Positions 18,294-29,262 of a DNA stretch of 34,027 nucleotides are shown here, piece after piece; the stretch's first letter is position 1, and every line of letters begins with the position of its first letter. A program made the position numbers and the translations under genes. The notes beneath the pieces are model-generated. The model was not told where the DNA came from, ran no database searches, and was given only the letters and a program-made list of their open reading frames with translations. Source of the DNA: an uncultured bacterium (lineage in GTDB: Bacteria > Electryoneota > Electryoneia > Electryoneales > Electryoneaceae). The stretch spans positions 1-34,027 of the forward strand of contig CAJVXH010000015.1 in the NCBI GenBank assembly GCA_913009835.1, in the 5' to 3' direction.

Positions 18294-20447
18294 ATGAAAG
18301 CCATACTATTTGTCGCAACCATTGGGCTGCTGATGCTACTGGCAGCGTGTTCGGTAAGTGATAACACCAGCACCTCACAACTGGGTGACATTTCCCTGTA
18401 TAAAGCCGATTATCGCCTCACTCCCGACCAGCATCTGCTCGAGACGGAGATCTTGCTGACCTGGCATCCGGCCGAGATTGACACTTTCTTCTTCCTGCTG
18501 AACAAGAACCTCGAAATCGGTATGGCACACGCTAGCGGAGACGTCGCACAAGGCGAGCTACTCGTCCTGGCCGAGGGAGAACAGATCCCCATCCGCCTGC
18601 ATCAGCATATTAAAGACGCTGACGCCGTCTACTACGAGGATCATCACACCCTGTACGCGCTCCCCATCACCACAGATTCAGACTCAATAGAGATCATGTT
18701 AAGCTACCGTGGGGAAATATTCGATGATGTCAGCGTCCCCGAATTCAGCCGCTGGGAACTCGCCGACGAAACCACCGGTCTCATCAGTGAGAAAGGCGCA
18801 TTCCTCGTTCCAAGTACAGGGTATTACCCGGTGATCCCGTGTGAATCGGGGTTGAGCCGCTTTGAGACCACCATTCACACTCCCGTGGACTGGAAAGGGT
18901 TGGCCGAAGGAAATATCGATAGCTATTCCGAGTCTAGGACAACCTTCTTCTCAAAATATCCCCTCGATGGATCAAATCTCGTCGCTGGTCCGTATATCCT
19001 CGACACCCTGATGAGCGATAGCATCGAAATTGCGATGTACCACTATGAGGATGACGAAGAGCTCGTCCAGCGATACCTAAGCCACAGCGCACGCTACATC
19101 GCCATGTACCAGGAGATGATCGGGCCATATCCGTTCGAACGATTCAGCGTCGTCGAAAACTGGTTCCCAACCGGCTACGGTATGCCCAGCTACACCTTGC
19201 TCGGCACCGAGGTGCTGCGCCTCCCATTCATCGTTTACACCTCGCTGGGCCATGAGATCCTCCACAATTGGTGGGGTAATGGAGTGCTCGTCGATCACGA
19301 TTCGGGTAACTGGTGCGAGGGTTTGACCGTCTATCAAGCAGACTACAACTTCGCTGGATCACGAAACCCGACTGGAAAACGTCAATATCGCCTCGACGCG
19401 CTGCGCGATTACAGCGACTATGTGATCCGGGGCGAGGATGAAGATTTCCCGCTCAGGGAGTTCACCTCACGCACCAGCGCTGGAAGTCGAACCATCGGCT
19501 ACGGAAAAGCGATGATGGTCTTCCATATGGCCGCATTGAGAATCGGCGAAGATGTTTTCAAACAAGCTCTGAGCGACCTCTACAACGAGCGTCAGTTCGA
19601 AAAAACGGCCTGGAGAGATTTCTTCGACGAGTTTGAGAGTGTGTCCGGTGAAGATTTCGGATGGTACGAGCGTCAGTGGATAGACAGAGACGGAGCCCCA
19701 TCATTTGAGGTCAGCAATCCGCTCGTTCAACATAAGCCGGAAAGCTCCAACTACTTGTTAGAATTTGACTTAGAGCAGGTGCAGGATGGTGATACTTTCC
19801 GAATGGACATCCCTGTGCGCCTGTACTTTGAAAACGACTCCAGCTCGGTTAGCGTGTTGCATGATGTGAATAAGGAGATGTACCATGCGCGCGTTCAGAC
19901 AAACGCTCGACCTGAACGATTTGCCATCGATCCTGAATACAATGTCTTCCGCAGCCTCGATCCGCTCGAAGCGCCCCCAACATTCTCAGGATTCTATGGC
20001 GCTGAACAACTGGCCGTGATTCTGCCCCCGCCAGATGATCCAATGCGGGATGCCTATCAACAACTGGCGGAGAGCCTGTTGTCACGATCTGAACCAACGT
20101 TCATCGAACCAGATGATCTCAGCGAGCACGATCTGACAGGATTATCAATACTGAGATTTGGTAGAAAGAACTTATCGCAGCGAGTTCTGAACACGCCGGG
20201 ATTGCAGGATAGTCCCGCCGATGAGAACGATCTGGCACTGATCTGGGCGAGCAGGAACAGTGAACAACCAGATGTAGTACATATGGATATATGGGCTGCA
20301 AACCCGGGCGCCTTAGCACCACTGGCGCGAAAATTGCCCCATTACGGCAAATACAGCTATCTGGCTTTTAATGCAGGCCGAAATGTCGCGAAAGGTCAGT
20401 GGGAAGTGACTGATTCACCACTGTCAGTAGAACTGCCACGACCCTGA
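18294..20447 (+). CDS. M1-family (gluzincin) metallopeptidase lipoprotein
   Basis: Lipobox LLMLLAAC; HEILHNWWGN (HExxH) followed by WCEGLTVYQADY. Confidence 0.87.
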   Translation: MKAILFVATIGLLMLLAACSVSDNTSTSQLGDISLYKADYRLTPDQHLLETEILLTWHPAEIDTFFFLLNKNLEIGMAHASGDVAQGELLVLAEGEQIPIRLHQHIKDADAVYYEDHHTLYALPITTDSDSIEIMLSYRGEIFDDVSVPEFSRWELADETTGLISEKGAFLVPSTGYYPVIPCESGLSRFETTIHTPVDWKGLAEGNIDSYSESRTTFFSKYPLDGSNLVAGPYILDTLMSDSIEIAMYHYEDDEELVQRYLSHSARYIAMYQEMIGPYPFERFSVVENWFPTGYGMPSYTLLGTEVLRLPFIVYTSLGHEILHNWWGNGVLVDHDSGNWCEGLTVYQADYNFAGSRNPTGKRQYRLDALRDYSDYVIRGEDEDFPLREFTSRTSAGSRTIGYGKAMMVFHMAALRIGEDVFKQALSDLYNERQFEKTAWRDFFDEFESVSGEDFGWYERQWIDRDGAPSFEVSNPLVQHKPESSNYLLEFDLEQVQDGDTFRMDIPVRLYFENDSSSVSVLHDVNKEMYHARVQTNARPERFAIDPEYNVFRSLDPLEAPPTFSGFYGAEQLAVILPPPDDPMRDAYQQLAESLLSRSEPTFIEPDDLSEHDLTGLSILRFGRKNLSQRVLNTPGLQDSPADENDLALIWASRNSEQPDVVHMDIWAANPGALAPLARKLPHYGKYSYLAFNAGRNVAKGQWEVTDSPLSVELPRP

Positions 20448-20474
20448 AAGAAACACCAGTGATTTGGAGAAATA

Positions 20475-20840
20475 ATGCGGTATTGTCCGAGCACTCGAAT
20501 TGACTACGATGACGATGTTGACGAGTGTGTGGTCGGCGGTGGACCTCTGGTTGAAGGTAGCGCTCGCGAGATGTTTGAAGATATTCCAGAGGACGCTTGG
20601 GTCGAACTCGATCTGGTTTCGACTCTCACTCATGCTACACACATCGTTGAAGCACTGGACGAAATATCCATCCCCTGCTACATCGAAGCGATGTATTCCG
20701 GTGATGTAAAAGTCGGGTATACAGCAAATATCCTCGTACCAGACAATATGTTCGAGGACGCCCTGGAGGTGCAGCAATCACTGCCCGCACCAGTGGATGA
20801 TGATGATTTCTTCATTGACCCTGACAATGATGATTTTTAG
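20475..20840 (+). CDS. hypothetical acidic protein, possible DUF2007-like fold
   Basis: ORF with an intact frame followed by a strong terminator; HATHIVEALDEISIPCYIE...ILVPDNMFEDALEV resembles DUF2007-type proteins (weak). Confidence 0.6.
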   Translation: MRYCPSTRIDYDDDVDECVVGGGPLVEGSAREMFEDIPEDAWVELDLVSTLTHATHIVEALDEISIPCYIEAMYSGDVKVGYTANILVPDNMFEDALEVQQSLPAPVDDDDFFIDPDNDDF

Positions 20841-20860
20841 CTCGCATTAGTCGTAAATGT

Positions 20861-20892
20861 AAGGGTTCAGCCTTTTGACTGAACCCTTTTTT
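20861..20892 (+). terminator. Rho-independent terminator
   Basis: AAGGGTTCAG (20861-20870) / CTGAACCCTT (20879-20888), perfect 10-bp stem followed by a T run. Confidence 0.9.
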
Positions 20893-20908
20893 GCTCATCT
20901 TTGAATGA

Positions 20909-22240
<1,332 letters not shown>

Positions 22241-22265
22241 GTCTTACGGGGTCGATAGCTAAGTC

Positions 22266-22586
22266 ATGATGATTCCCGGTACACGCACCGTAATCTACAC
22301 CTGCCTTGCCGGATCGTTCCTCGCACTGGCCGCATATACCGTTTTCGATAAAGAAGCCGGTGTGCTACAAGTGCGCGAGGTCGTCAAGCAGCATCATGAT
22401 CTCACTGTCGAAGCGCGCGCCCTGGAAGCTCGACGGGATTATCTGACCGTCAAACTCGAACTGTTGGAACTGGATGATCCGCAAGCCCTGGAAACCATTG
22501 CACGAGAGAAGAACCTGATACATCCGGGCGACACCGTGTACCGGATCCACTATCGTCAACCTGCGGACGATGAATCGAAACACTGA
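22266..22586 (+). CDS. septum formation initiator (FtsB/DivIC-like) protein
   Basis: Small protein: N-terminal TM, coiled coil, LETIAREKNLIHPGDTVYRI C-terminal signature. Confidence 0.82.
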   Translation: MMIPGTRTVIYTCLAGSFLALAAYTVFDKEAGVLQVREVVKQHHDLTVEARALEARRDYLTVKLELLELDDPQALETIAREKNLIHPGDTVYRIHYRQPADDESKH

Positions 22587-22604
22587 TCCCGCCAAGGTAC
22601 CCAT

Positions 22605-23366
22605 ATGTCTTTCTATGATGATTTAGGCGAGAAGTATGACAATATGATCCGTTGGAAAGCGCGACTCGTACGTGAGACGCCCTTCCTGCAACGGTTATTC
22701 AGTGAACATCGGATCAAACGTGTACTCGACCTCGCCTGCGGAACAGGGCATCACGCGTTGATGTTCCGTAAATGGGGCTGTGAGGTCGTAGGGTACGATG
22801 CCTCAAAAGCACTGCTGGATGTCGCACGAGAAAACGCGCAGGAAGATGACAACGGCATTCAGTTCGTTGAAGGATTGTTCTCAGAGCTCGGAGATAAAGT
22901 TGAAGGTCCATTCGATGCCGTGCTCAGCCTTGGGAATTCCATCCCTCACCTGGCAGGCGTCGAAGAGCTGCGCGAATTGTTCGCCGATGTTCATTCGATC
23001 CTGCGTCCAGGAGGCGTGTTCGTCTTCCAGAACCGTAATTACGACCGCCTGCTGAAAACACGCGAACGCTTCCTCCTACCCACCACCCATCGCTCACATG
23101 GAAGTGAGCAGCTCTATTTCCGGTTCAACGATTTCGAAGGTGACAAAGTCCGCTTCAACATCGTCCACTTCCGTCAGGTAAACGAAGGCTGGGTGCACGA
23201 TGTCTATTCAACCGAACTGTCGCCGTTCCTGCACTATCAACTCAACATGGAATTGAAGGCCGCCAACTTCGCGCCAAACGACTTTTACGGCGATTTCTCC
23301 GGCACACCTTTCGACGCCGAAACATCACCCGACATCGTCGGTCTAGCACGTAGATCGCAATCGTAG
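22605..23366 (+). CDS. class I SAM-dependent methyltransferase
   Basis: RVLDLACGTGHHALMFRKWGCEVVGYDAS motif I; LRPGGVFVFQNRNYD. Confidence 0.92.
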   Translation: MSFYDDLGEKYDNMIRWKARLVRETPFLQRLFSEHRIKRVLDLACGTGHHALMFRKWGCEVVGYDASKALLDVARENAQEDDNGIQFVEGLFSELGDKVEGPFDAVLSLGNSIPHLAGVEELRELFADVHSILRPGGVFVFQNRNYDRLLKTRERFLLPTTHRSHGSEQLYFRFNDFEGDKVRFNIVHFRQVNEGWVHDVYSTELSPFLHYQLNMELKAANFAPNDFYGDFSGTPFDAETSPDIVGLARRSQS

Positions 23367-23409
23367 GCAATGGGCTGCTGGCTGCTGGCTGCTGGAAAGA
23401 AGCGCAAGC

Positions 23410-23517
23410 CATCCTGAACATAGAGTGTGTCATTCTGAACATAGAGTGGGTCATCCTGAACATAGAGTGTGTCATTCTGAACATAGAGTGTGTCATTCTG
23501 AACGAAGTGAAGAATCT
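23410..23517 (+). repeat. 21-bp tandem array (CATYCTGAACATAGAGTGKGT) x4, ending in a GTCATTCTGAACGAAGTGAAGAATCT unit
   Basis: Units start at 23410, 23431, 23452, 23473 and 23494. Confidence 0.96.
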
Positions 23518-23555
23518 AGCTGTTATTATGGGCACACCTTGCACGATACTCAACG

Positions 23556-23584
23556 GCTAGATCCTTCATTACATTCAGGATGAC
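23556..23584 (-). repeat. inverted copy of the GTCATCCTGAACGAAGTGAAGGATCTAGC family
   Basis: Reverse complement reads GTCATCCTGAATGTAATGAAGGATCTAGC, facing the copy at 23492-23520. Confidence 0.9.
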
Positions 23585-23622
23585 TTCCTTGTCAATCCAC
23601 CCGACATACCGACTATGTCTTC

Positions 23623-25002
23623 CTATCGCCCATAGCCCATAGCCTTCTTACTGGCAAAAGCACTACTCAACAACACCGGCATCGGCCCGAAAGACGCCGC
23701 GACATCCAATTCCCACCCACTCTCGCCAGAATCCAACAGATACGTCCAGGGCCGATACGTCGTTTCGATGAAAGCTGCCAGCTCATCGCCCTCGATACGT
23801 TGCACCGGTGAACCCTTGACCTTGAGCGGATTCATCCGCTTCCCATCTCTGAATACTTCATAGTGCAGATGCGGCCCGGTCGTCTGACCGGTACTGCCGA
23901 CATATCCGATCACGTCACCCTGTTCAACATGCACACCCTCGTGGATGCCCTGAGCGATCTTCTGAAAATGACCATAGCGAGTTTCAAATCCGGAATCACC
24001 ATGCTTGATGTGTACCCAGTTGCCGTATCCGGGATCATTCCGGGCCGCAATAGTCACCACTCCCCGTCCTGCCGCAACAACCGGAGTGCCGCGATCTGCC
24101 GCCAGATCGACGCCGTGATGCATACGTGTCTGACCAGTAACCGGATGACGACGGACACCATAAGTACTGGTAATCCTGGCTGCCGGGAAGGGTACCCGAA
24201 GCAGGTCGCGACGGAAGGTGAAGCCCTCATCGTCAAAGTGTTCGCCAGTACCCATCCCGTCCGTCTTGAGCACTGCGGTCAGGGTGTCGAATTCACCAGA
24301 ATATCGTGCGGCGAGGATGGAACCATAACCTGTCCTCACACCTTCACGCCATATTTCCTCGACCACGAAGCTGAATCTGTCGCCCCGACGGGTGTCCACC
24401 GCGAAATAATGAGTGAACTGGAAGACCTCAAAGAACAACACCGCCAATTGCGGTGTGCCACCATTTTCAAGCAGCGTCTCATAGACGCTGGTACTCACAA
24501 TTCCATCATAATATGAGAGTATGGTATCCGCAGGGATAATCACGTATTCAGCCACATACTGGTTATTTCCTACCGAAGTGGTTTGAATGACCCCATCTCG
24601 GGCAGGATGCGAAAAATCGACTCTCAACAATCCACCCAGACTCCAGCCCAGTTCTATCTTCGCCCCGGCTGGCATTCGACGTGGATCTATCTGCGTCGCT
24701 ATCGCCTGAATGATCGCATAATGCAGCGAATCCGGGACATCCATCCGACCGAGTAAGGTCGACAAAGTCTCGCCGCGGAGAAGTTTGCTGGCGGTCCAGG
24801 TCAAATCCTCCGGATTGACCCTCCCCGCAATCGACGATTCCCCATCCGAGGAATCCATCTCCGCTGTTCTGACCACGGTGACAGCTGTTGATCGGTGGAT
24901 GAAGTTTGTTACCAGGAGGGCGATTACCACGGCGACGAGCAAAACGCTGGTCATCACAGCCGCAATGATACGGCTTCGTCGTGACTTAAATTCAGTGCGC
25001 AT
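23623..25002 (-). CDS. M23 family metallopeptidase (peptidoglycan DD-endopeptidase-like)
   Basis: MHHGVDLAADRGTPVVAAGRGVV, GSTGQTTGPHLHYEVFRDGKRMNPLKV; N-terminal TM segment. Confidence 0.95.
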   Translation of the reverse strand: MRTEFKSRRSRIIAAVMTSVLLVAVVIALLVTNFIHRSTAVTVVRTAEMDSSDGESSIAGRVNPEDLTWTASKLLRGETLSTLLGRMDVPDSLHYAIIQAIATQIDPRRMPAGAKIELGWSLGGLLRVDFSHPARDGVIQTTSVGNNQYVAEYVIIPADTILSYYDGIVSTSVYETLLENGGTPQLAVLFFEVFQFTHYFAVDTRRGDRFSFVVEEIWREGVRTGYGSILAARYSGEFDTLTAVLKTDGMGTGEHFDDEGFTFRRDLLRVPFPAARITSTYGVRRHPVTGQTRMHHGVDLAADRGTPVVAAGRGVVTIAARNDPGYGNWVHIKHGDSGFETRYGHFQKIAQGIHEGVHVEQGDVIGYVGSTGQTTGPHLHYEVFRDGKRMNPLKVKGSPVQRIEGDELAAFIETTYRPWTYLLDSGESGWELDVAASFGPMPVLLSSAFASKKAMGYGR

Positions 25003-25067
25003 AGAGTTTCTGGCTTTACTTCAGTTGGTGGATTTGTGGGTAGTTACCGGTAATACTTGAGTCGACG

Positions 25068-25718
25068 CTACTCGGTGTCAGTGTTGATTTCTCCTGAATC
25101 AGGCTGTTCGATGAGAACGCCATCCTCATCAATCAACCCGGCTTCGAGGCTGTCGGATGCGGTCATCACCAAAGCTGGAGGATTGACAAACACCCAGTCC
25201 GGCACAATCCAGGCGTTACGGAAGCCCAAACTCCTCGCATCGCTCAAATATGATTCCGCCTGACCACGATTCTGGTAGTTCCCCGCTCTGATCTTGTAGT
25301 TCGGACTGCGGAATGTCACATAAACATGCGAAAAACGTTCACGGGCAGCATCCTGGATTTCAATGGCAGCACCATGTGTCAGCACATCCGCCAGTTGAAT
25401 ACGGAAACCCTGCACCATTTCCAGTGAGTCCTCCGACACCACGCCTTCGTCACTCCCTCTTGAGGTTAGATCGAAGCGCGCGGGTGGACGGACTTCCGGA
25501 TTCCAAGAATCACGCCAGTCATCCCCTCCAATGGCGTACACGTCCACATACACCTGCTCTATGAGCTCGGAATCGTCAATCTCAGATCCCTCACTCGGAA
25601 CAGCATCCTGATCTTCCGACTCAAATGGACGCTCCTGAGTTGAAGCGGCGCATCCCGCCAGGATAAAAATGAGTATGAACAACCCGATTATGTTCAGAAA
25701 CAGCGCGTTACGTGTCAT
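25068..25718 (-). CDS. SPOR-domain lipoprotein
   Basis: Lipobox FILIFILAGCAAST from the Met at 25718; SPOR-like region FRIQLADVLTHGAAIEIQDAARERFSHVYVTFRSPNYKIRAGNYQNRGQAESYLSDARSLGFRNAWIV. Confidence 0.85.
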   Translation of the reverse strand: MTRNALFLNIIGLFILIFILAGCAASTQERPFESEDQDAVPSEGSEIDDSELIEQVYVDVYAIGGDDWRDSWNPEVRPPARFDLTSRGSDEGVVSEDSLEMVQGFRIQLADVLTHGAAIEIQDAARERFSHVYVTFRSPNYKIRAGNYQNRGQAESYLSDARSLGFRNAWIVPDWVFVNPPALVMTASDSLEAGLIDEDGVLIEQPDSGEINTDTE

Positions 25719-25924
25719 TTTCCTCTCACTGGTATCTCCTGTCAATGTAGGGTTTGAGTCATAGCTGGAGCAGCCCTGGTACTTCAGCAGGCTCCCTGGA
25801 GTATGCTCTCCTCTTATTCAGAAAATGCTTACTTTACCAGCAAAGAAAGAGCCAAATTCCGTCCGAAGCTCTACACGTAAAATCTACTCCACCCCTGAGA
25901 ACTGATAATTGAGATAACCCAATC

Positions 25925-26926
25925 TTGCCTTCAAGCACCGAAAATAACACTCAGCCCTGGTTTGAGCGACGACCCCTCGTAGCCCTGGCCCCCATGGAAG
26001 CTGTGACCGATTGCGCCTATAGACGCATCGCTCGGTCCATCGCACCCAATGCCGTTCTCTATACCGAGTTCGTCCCCGCCCGAGGCCTGCTAGCCGGTGC
26101 CGCGAAAGTCTGGGAGATGGCCCATTTTGAAGAGATGGAACGGCCTATCGTAATCCAGTTATACGACAGCGTTCCAGAGGCGTTGGGAGATGCGGTCGCC
26201 GCTGTCAGGGAGAAGTACCAACCGGACGGTTTTGATCTGAACATGGGCTGCCCGATGCGCAAAGTAGCTAACCGCGGAGCTGGTTGCGGAATGATGGCAA
26301 CACCAGATATCGCCGTAGACTCTGTTCGACGAATGGTTGAAAATGCAAACGGTATCCCCGTCTCCGTAAAAACACGCCTCGGAATCCGGAAGAGGGATGA
26401 AGTCGTTGATCTCGCCAGGGCTTGTATTGATGCTGGCGCAGAGCAGATCACCATTCACGCCAGACTGAAAGCAGAACGTCCACGGGAGGCGGCAGACTGG
26501 ACAGCGCTCTCATCTGCTGCCTGCAAACTGAGAGTGCCAATTATTGGCAATGGCGACATCTGGACTGTCAGTGATGCGTTGAAAATGAACAGTCTTGAAG
26601 GAATCGATGGCGTCATGATAGCGCGAGGCGGAATCGGCAACCCCTGGCTGCTGCAACGCTGCTGTCAGGCAATTGCCGATGAGGCGATTGATCCACTGCC
26701 CGATCGCGAGGAAAAAGCACGAGTTGCCAAGATGCACTTGCGAGCGAATGTTGAGTTGAAAGGCGAACGCCGCGGGGTGCTGGAATTGCGGAAGATCGTG
26801 AGAAACTATATCAAGGGACACATCGATTCCCGACGAACATGGATGCGGATCATTGAAACAATCACTCTCACCGACACCCTGAAAGTGCTGGATGACTTCG
26901 CAAGGGGCCCTGATGACTCTCAATAA
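25925..26926 (+). CDS. dusB: tRNA-dihydrouridine synthase (DusB-like)
   Basis: LAPMEAVTDCAYRRIAR, DLNMGCPMRKVANRGAGCGMM, VSVKTRLGIRK, ITIHARLK, GNGDIWT, ARGGIGNPWLLQ; apparent TTG start. Confidence 0.93.
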   Translation: MPSSTENNTQPWFERRPLVALAPMEAVTDCAYRRIARSIAPNAVLYTEFVPARGLLAGAAKVWEMAHFEEMERPIVIQLYDSVPEALGDAVAAVREKYQPDGFDLNMGCPMRKVANRGAGCGMMATPDIAVDSVRRMVENANGIPVSVKTRLGIRKRDEVVDLARACIDAGAEQITIHARLKAERPREAADWTALSSAACKLRVPIIGNGDIWTVSDALKMNSLEGIDGVMIARGGIGNPWLLQRCCQAIADEAIDPLPDREEKARVAKMHLRANVELKGERRGVLELRKIVRNYIKGHIDSRRTWMRIIETITLTDTLKVLDDFARGPDDSQ

Positions 26927-27198
26927 CAGGAGAGTATACCAGCTACCTGACCGGAGATGGACAATCTGCCCGAACCGACCATCGCTCTCCATATCGGTGA
27001 TAATTAAGAGGTTCTACTGTTGCCGATGCTTAGATTGTATACCTACGTTATAACCAATAGAATTATAAGCGTCAACTTTCAGGGATAGAGACGAAAGCAA
27101 CCACGCAATTCATGCCTTGGATTCTGGATTGTAACGTCATACCTTTAATGAGATTCCAATCTCGATAACTGGTAACTACACTGTATTTGGAGTGCTAA

Positions 27199-27597
27199 GT
27201 GTCAACTGAGAAGCTAAGCCTGTTAATTGCGGAAGATGAGCCCGACCTGCTAGACCTCTATACGCAGGGCTTTCAGATGTTCGGTGCTGAAGTGCATGGA
27301 GCGCCGGACGGTTTGCAAGCCTGGGAAAAATTCCAGGAAATTAGCAGCGAAATTGACCTGGTTATCAGCGACATCTTCATGCCCGGTATGAACGGTGCCC
27401 AGCTGATGGACAAGATTAAGGACCATTCTCCCAATGTTCCGGTCTTCCTGATCACCGGGTATGCACATCTCCGACGTTTGGTTGAAGAGTCCGAACATGA
27501 ACCGGATGCCTTCCTCGAAAAACCCTTCGACCTGGCAGAACTGTTTCAACGGATACGAGAACTGATTCCGGGAAGCCTCACTCCACCCTCGAGTTAA
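27199..27597 (+). CDS. stand-alone response regulator receiver domain protein
   Basis: LIAEDEPDLLDLY, DLVISDIFMPGMNGAQLM, FLITGYA, FLEKPFDLAEL; GTG start. Confidence 0.93.
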   Translation: MSTEKLSLLIAEDEPDLLDLYTQGFQMFGAEVHGAPDGLQAWEKFQEISSEIDLVISDIFMPGMNGAQLMDKIKDHSPNVPVFLITGYAHLRRLVEESEHEPDAFLEKPFDLAELFQRIRELIPGSLTPPSS

Positions 27598-27663
27598 CTC
27601 GACCCAGACAGCCTGATCGATGATGTAGCCGGATAGATGTCCCGGTTATTCGTCAAACAATAA

Positions 27664-27693
27664 AACCCCCTCACCATTTCTGATGAGGGGGTT
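27664..27693. terminator. Rho-independent (possibly bidirectional) terminator
   Basis: AACCCCCTCA (27664-27673) / TGAGGGGGTT (27684-27693) between convergent genes. Confidence 0.85.
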
Positions 27694-27716
27694 ATTTATT
27701 GACGTCGAAATCGACC

Positions 27717-28550
27717 TTACCCGACTAGCCCCGCAATGATCTGCGGTACCTGGTTGGCCTGCGCCAGCATCGAGACACCAGTCTGCATCAGGATCTGACC
27801 TCGGACAAAGTTGCTCATTTCAGCAGCAATGTCCGCGTCACGGATCTGAGATTCAGAAGCTGTCGCGTTTTCACGCTGGATCTGCAAGTTCAACACGGTG
27901 TTCTGGAGACGCTCCACATACGAACCGATACGAGTACGTTCGGTATCTTTCGTGGTAATAGCGGAATCGATTGTCGTGATGGCAGACTGAGCGCTTGTCG
28001 TGGTTGACAAAGCCAGACTGTCGATCGACAAATCACTAGCCCGCATCGAAAGCATCGTGACATAATAGTAATCGTCGTTCGCAACGTTATACGTTCCGAT
28101 GTGGAACTTGACGCCAGTACTGCTCAAAGAACCATTGAGCAGATACAGACCGTTGTAGTTGGTCGTATTGGCAATACGGGTAATCTCCGAACGTAACTGG
28201 TCGAATTCAGTGTTCAGATAGCTACGGTCCTCTGAAGTCAAAGCACCGTTGCTGGCCTGAACCGCCAACGCACGCATTCGGATGAGTTTGTCGTCAATGA
28301 CCTGGAGGGCTCCCTCCGCTGTGGCGAGCAGATTCATATCGTAGTTCGCGTTCCGTTCCGCTTCTTCCATCGAAGCGATCTGAGCACGAAACCTCTCAGA
28401 TACCGCCAAACCAGCAGGGTCGTCCCACGCATAGTTTATGCGCAGTCCAGAAGACAGACGGGTTAACGCCGTATCCATACTGAACTGGGATTGCTGCAAA
28501 TTTCTCTGCGCGGTCATGGAGAGAATGTTGTGGTTTATCCTGGTACTCAT
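27717..28550 (-). CDS. flagellin (copy A)
   Basis: INHNILSMTAQRNL, LSSGLRINYAWDDPAGLAVSERFRAQI, C-terminal RDADIAAEMSNFVRGQILMQTGVSMLAQANQVPQIIAGLVG; GGAGGT RBS before ATG 28550. Confidence 0.97.
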   Translation of the reverse strand: MSTRINHNILSMTAQRNLQQSQFSMDTALTRLSSGLRINYAWDDPAGLAVSERFRAQIASMEEAERNANYDMNLLATAEGALQVIDDKLIRMRALAVQASNGALTSEDRSYLNTEFDQLRSEITRIANTTNYNGLYLLNGSLSSTGVKFHIGTYNVANDDYYYVTMLSMRASDLSIDSLALSTTTSAQSAITTIDSAITTKDTERTRIGSYVERLQNTVLNLQIQRENATASESQIRDADIAAEMSNFVRGQILMQTGVSMLAQANQVPQIIAGLVG

Positions 28551-28801
28551 ACAGTACCTCCTTGTGGGTGTGCCAGAATTGGGCACAGTCACCCGATCGT
28601 TGATACTAATGGCCTGTCACCGATACCCTCGGGTATTACGATACCTGTGAACTGGTTCGCGTGGAGAGACGACGTAATTACGCCGTTGTGAGCACTCCGG
28701 CCCGCGGTTCTGGTTGCCAGGCGGATTGTCAAAGAACAGGGTGTTTCCCACCGACTGCGTGCTGAACCGGGATTGGACGGGACCTATCCCGGGCTATAGT
28801 C

Positions 28802-29200
28802 CTAAGTCATGCCATTTGCTTGCGGATCACCTGTCTGACCGTTCATGAACAACTTCTTCAGCAAATAGTCCGACATTGTCTCCGCCAACTGGTGCAGGTG
28901 CTTTTCATCGATGCCGGGCATAGCCGCCTCGGCTGCCTCTTTGGCTGCGTCCTCTGCAGCCAACTTCCGTCGCGCACCCTCGAGAGTGTAGCCTTCTTTG
29001 TGAACCAATCGATTGATCCGTTCTATCCGTTGGATCGTGACCTCGTCGTAACGACGTTGATTTCCTTCGGTCCGGATTGGTTCCAAATAACCCGAGAATT
29101 CTTTCTCCCAAAATCGAAGTGTTGGCTTCGGAATACCCGTTATCGCGTGTACCTGCCCGATGCTGAAAAGCTTGGCCCCGGTTACAATTGGGCTGCTCAT
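28802..29200 (-). CDS. MerR-family HTH transcriptional regulator
   Basis: LFSIGQVHAITGIPKPTLRFWEKEFSGYLEPIRTEGNQRRYDEVTIQRIERINRLVHKEGYTLEGARRKL. Confidence 0.93.
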   Translation of the reverse strand: MSSPIVTGAKLFSIGQVHAITGIPKPTLRFWEKEFSGYLEPIRTEGNQRRYDEVTIQRIERINRLVHKEGYTLEGARRKLAAEDAAKEAAEAAMPGIDEKHLHQLAETMSDYLLKKLFMNGQTGDPQANGMT

Positions 29201-29262
29201 CGAGGGTACCTCCTCCCGGTGAGATTATCATCGAGTGGTTGAATTGTTGTCACGCGATTCAT

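Noticed and set aside
23410-23517. CRISPR array
   Set aside because: Units are directly contiguous with no variable spacers and no cas genes nearby; the same applies to 10555-10680.
23242-23553. Minus ORF with FRMTHSM repeats
   Set aside because: Translation of the 21-bp array and of the antisense end of the methyltransferase gene.
26927-27198. Possible riboswitch or small RNA upstream of the response regulator (GGGATAGAGACGAAAGCAAC)
   Set aside because: Superficial resemblance only; I could not assemble a complete conserved core or a convincing fold.
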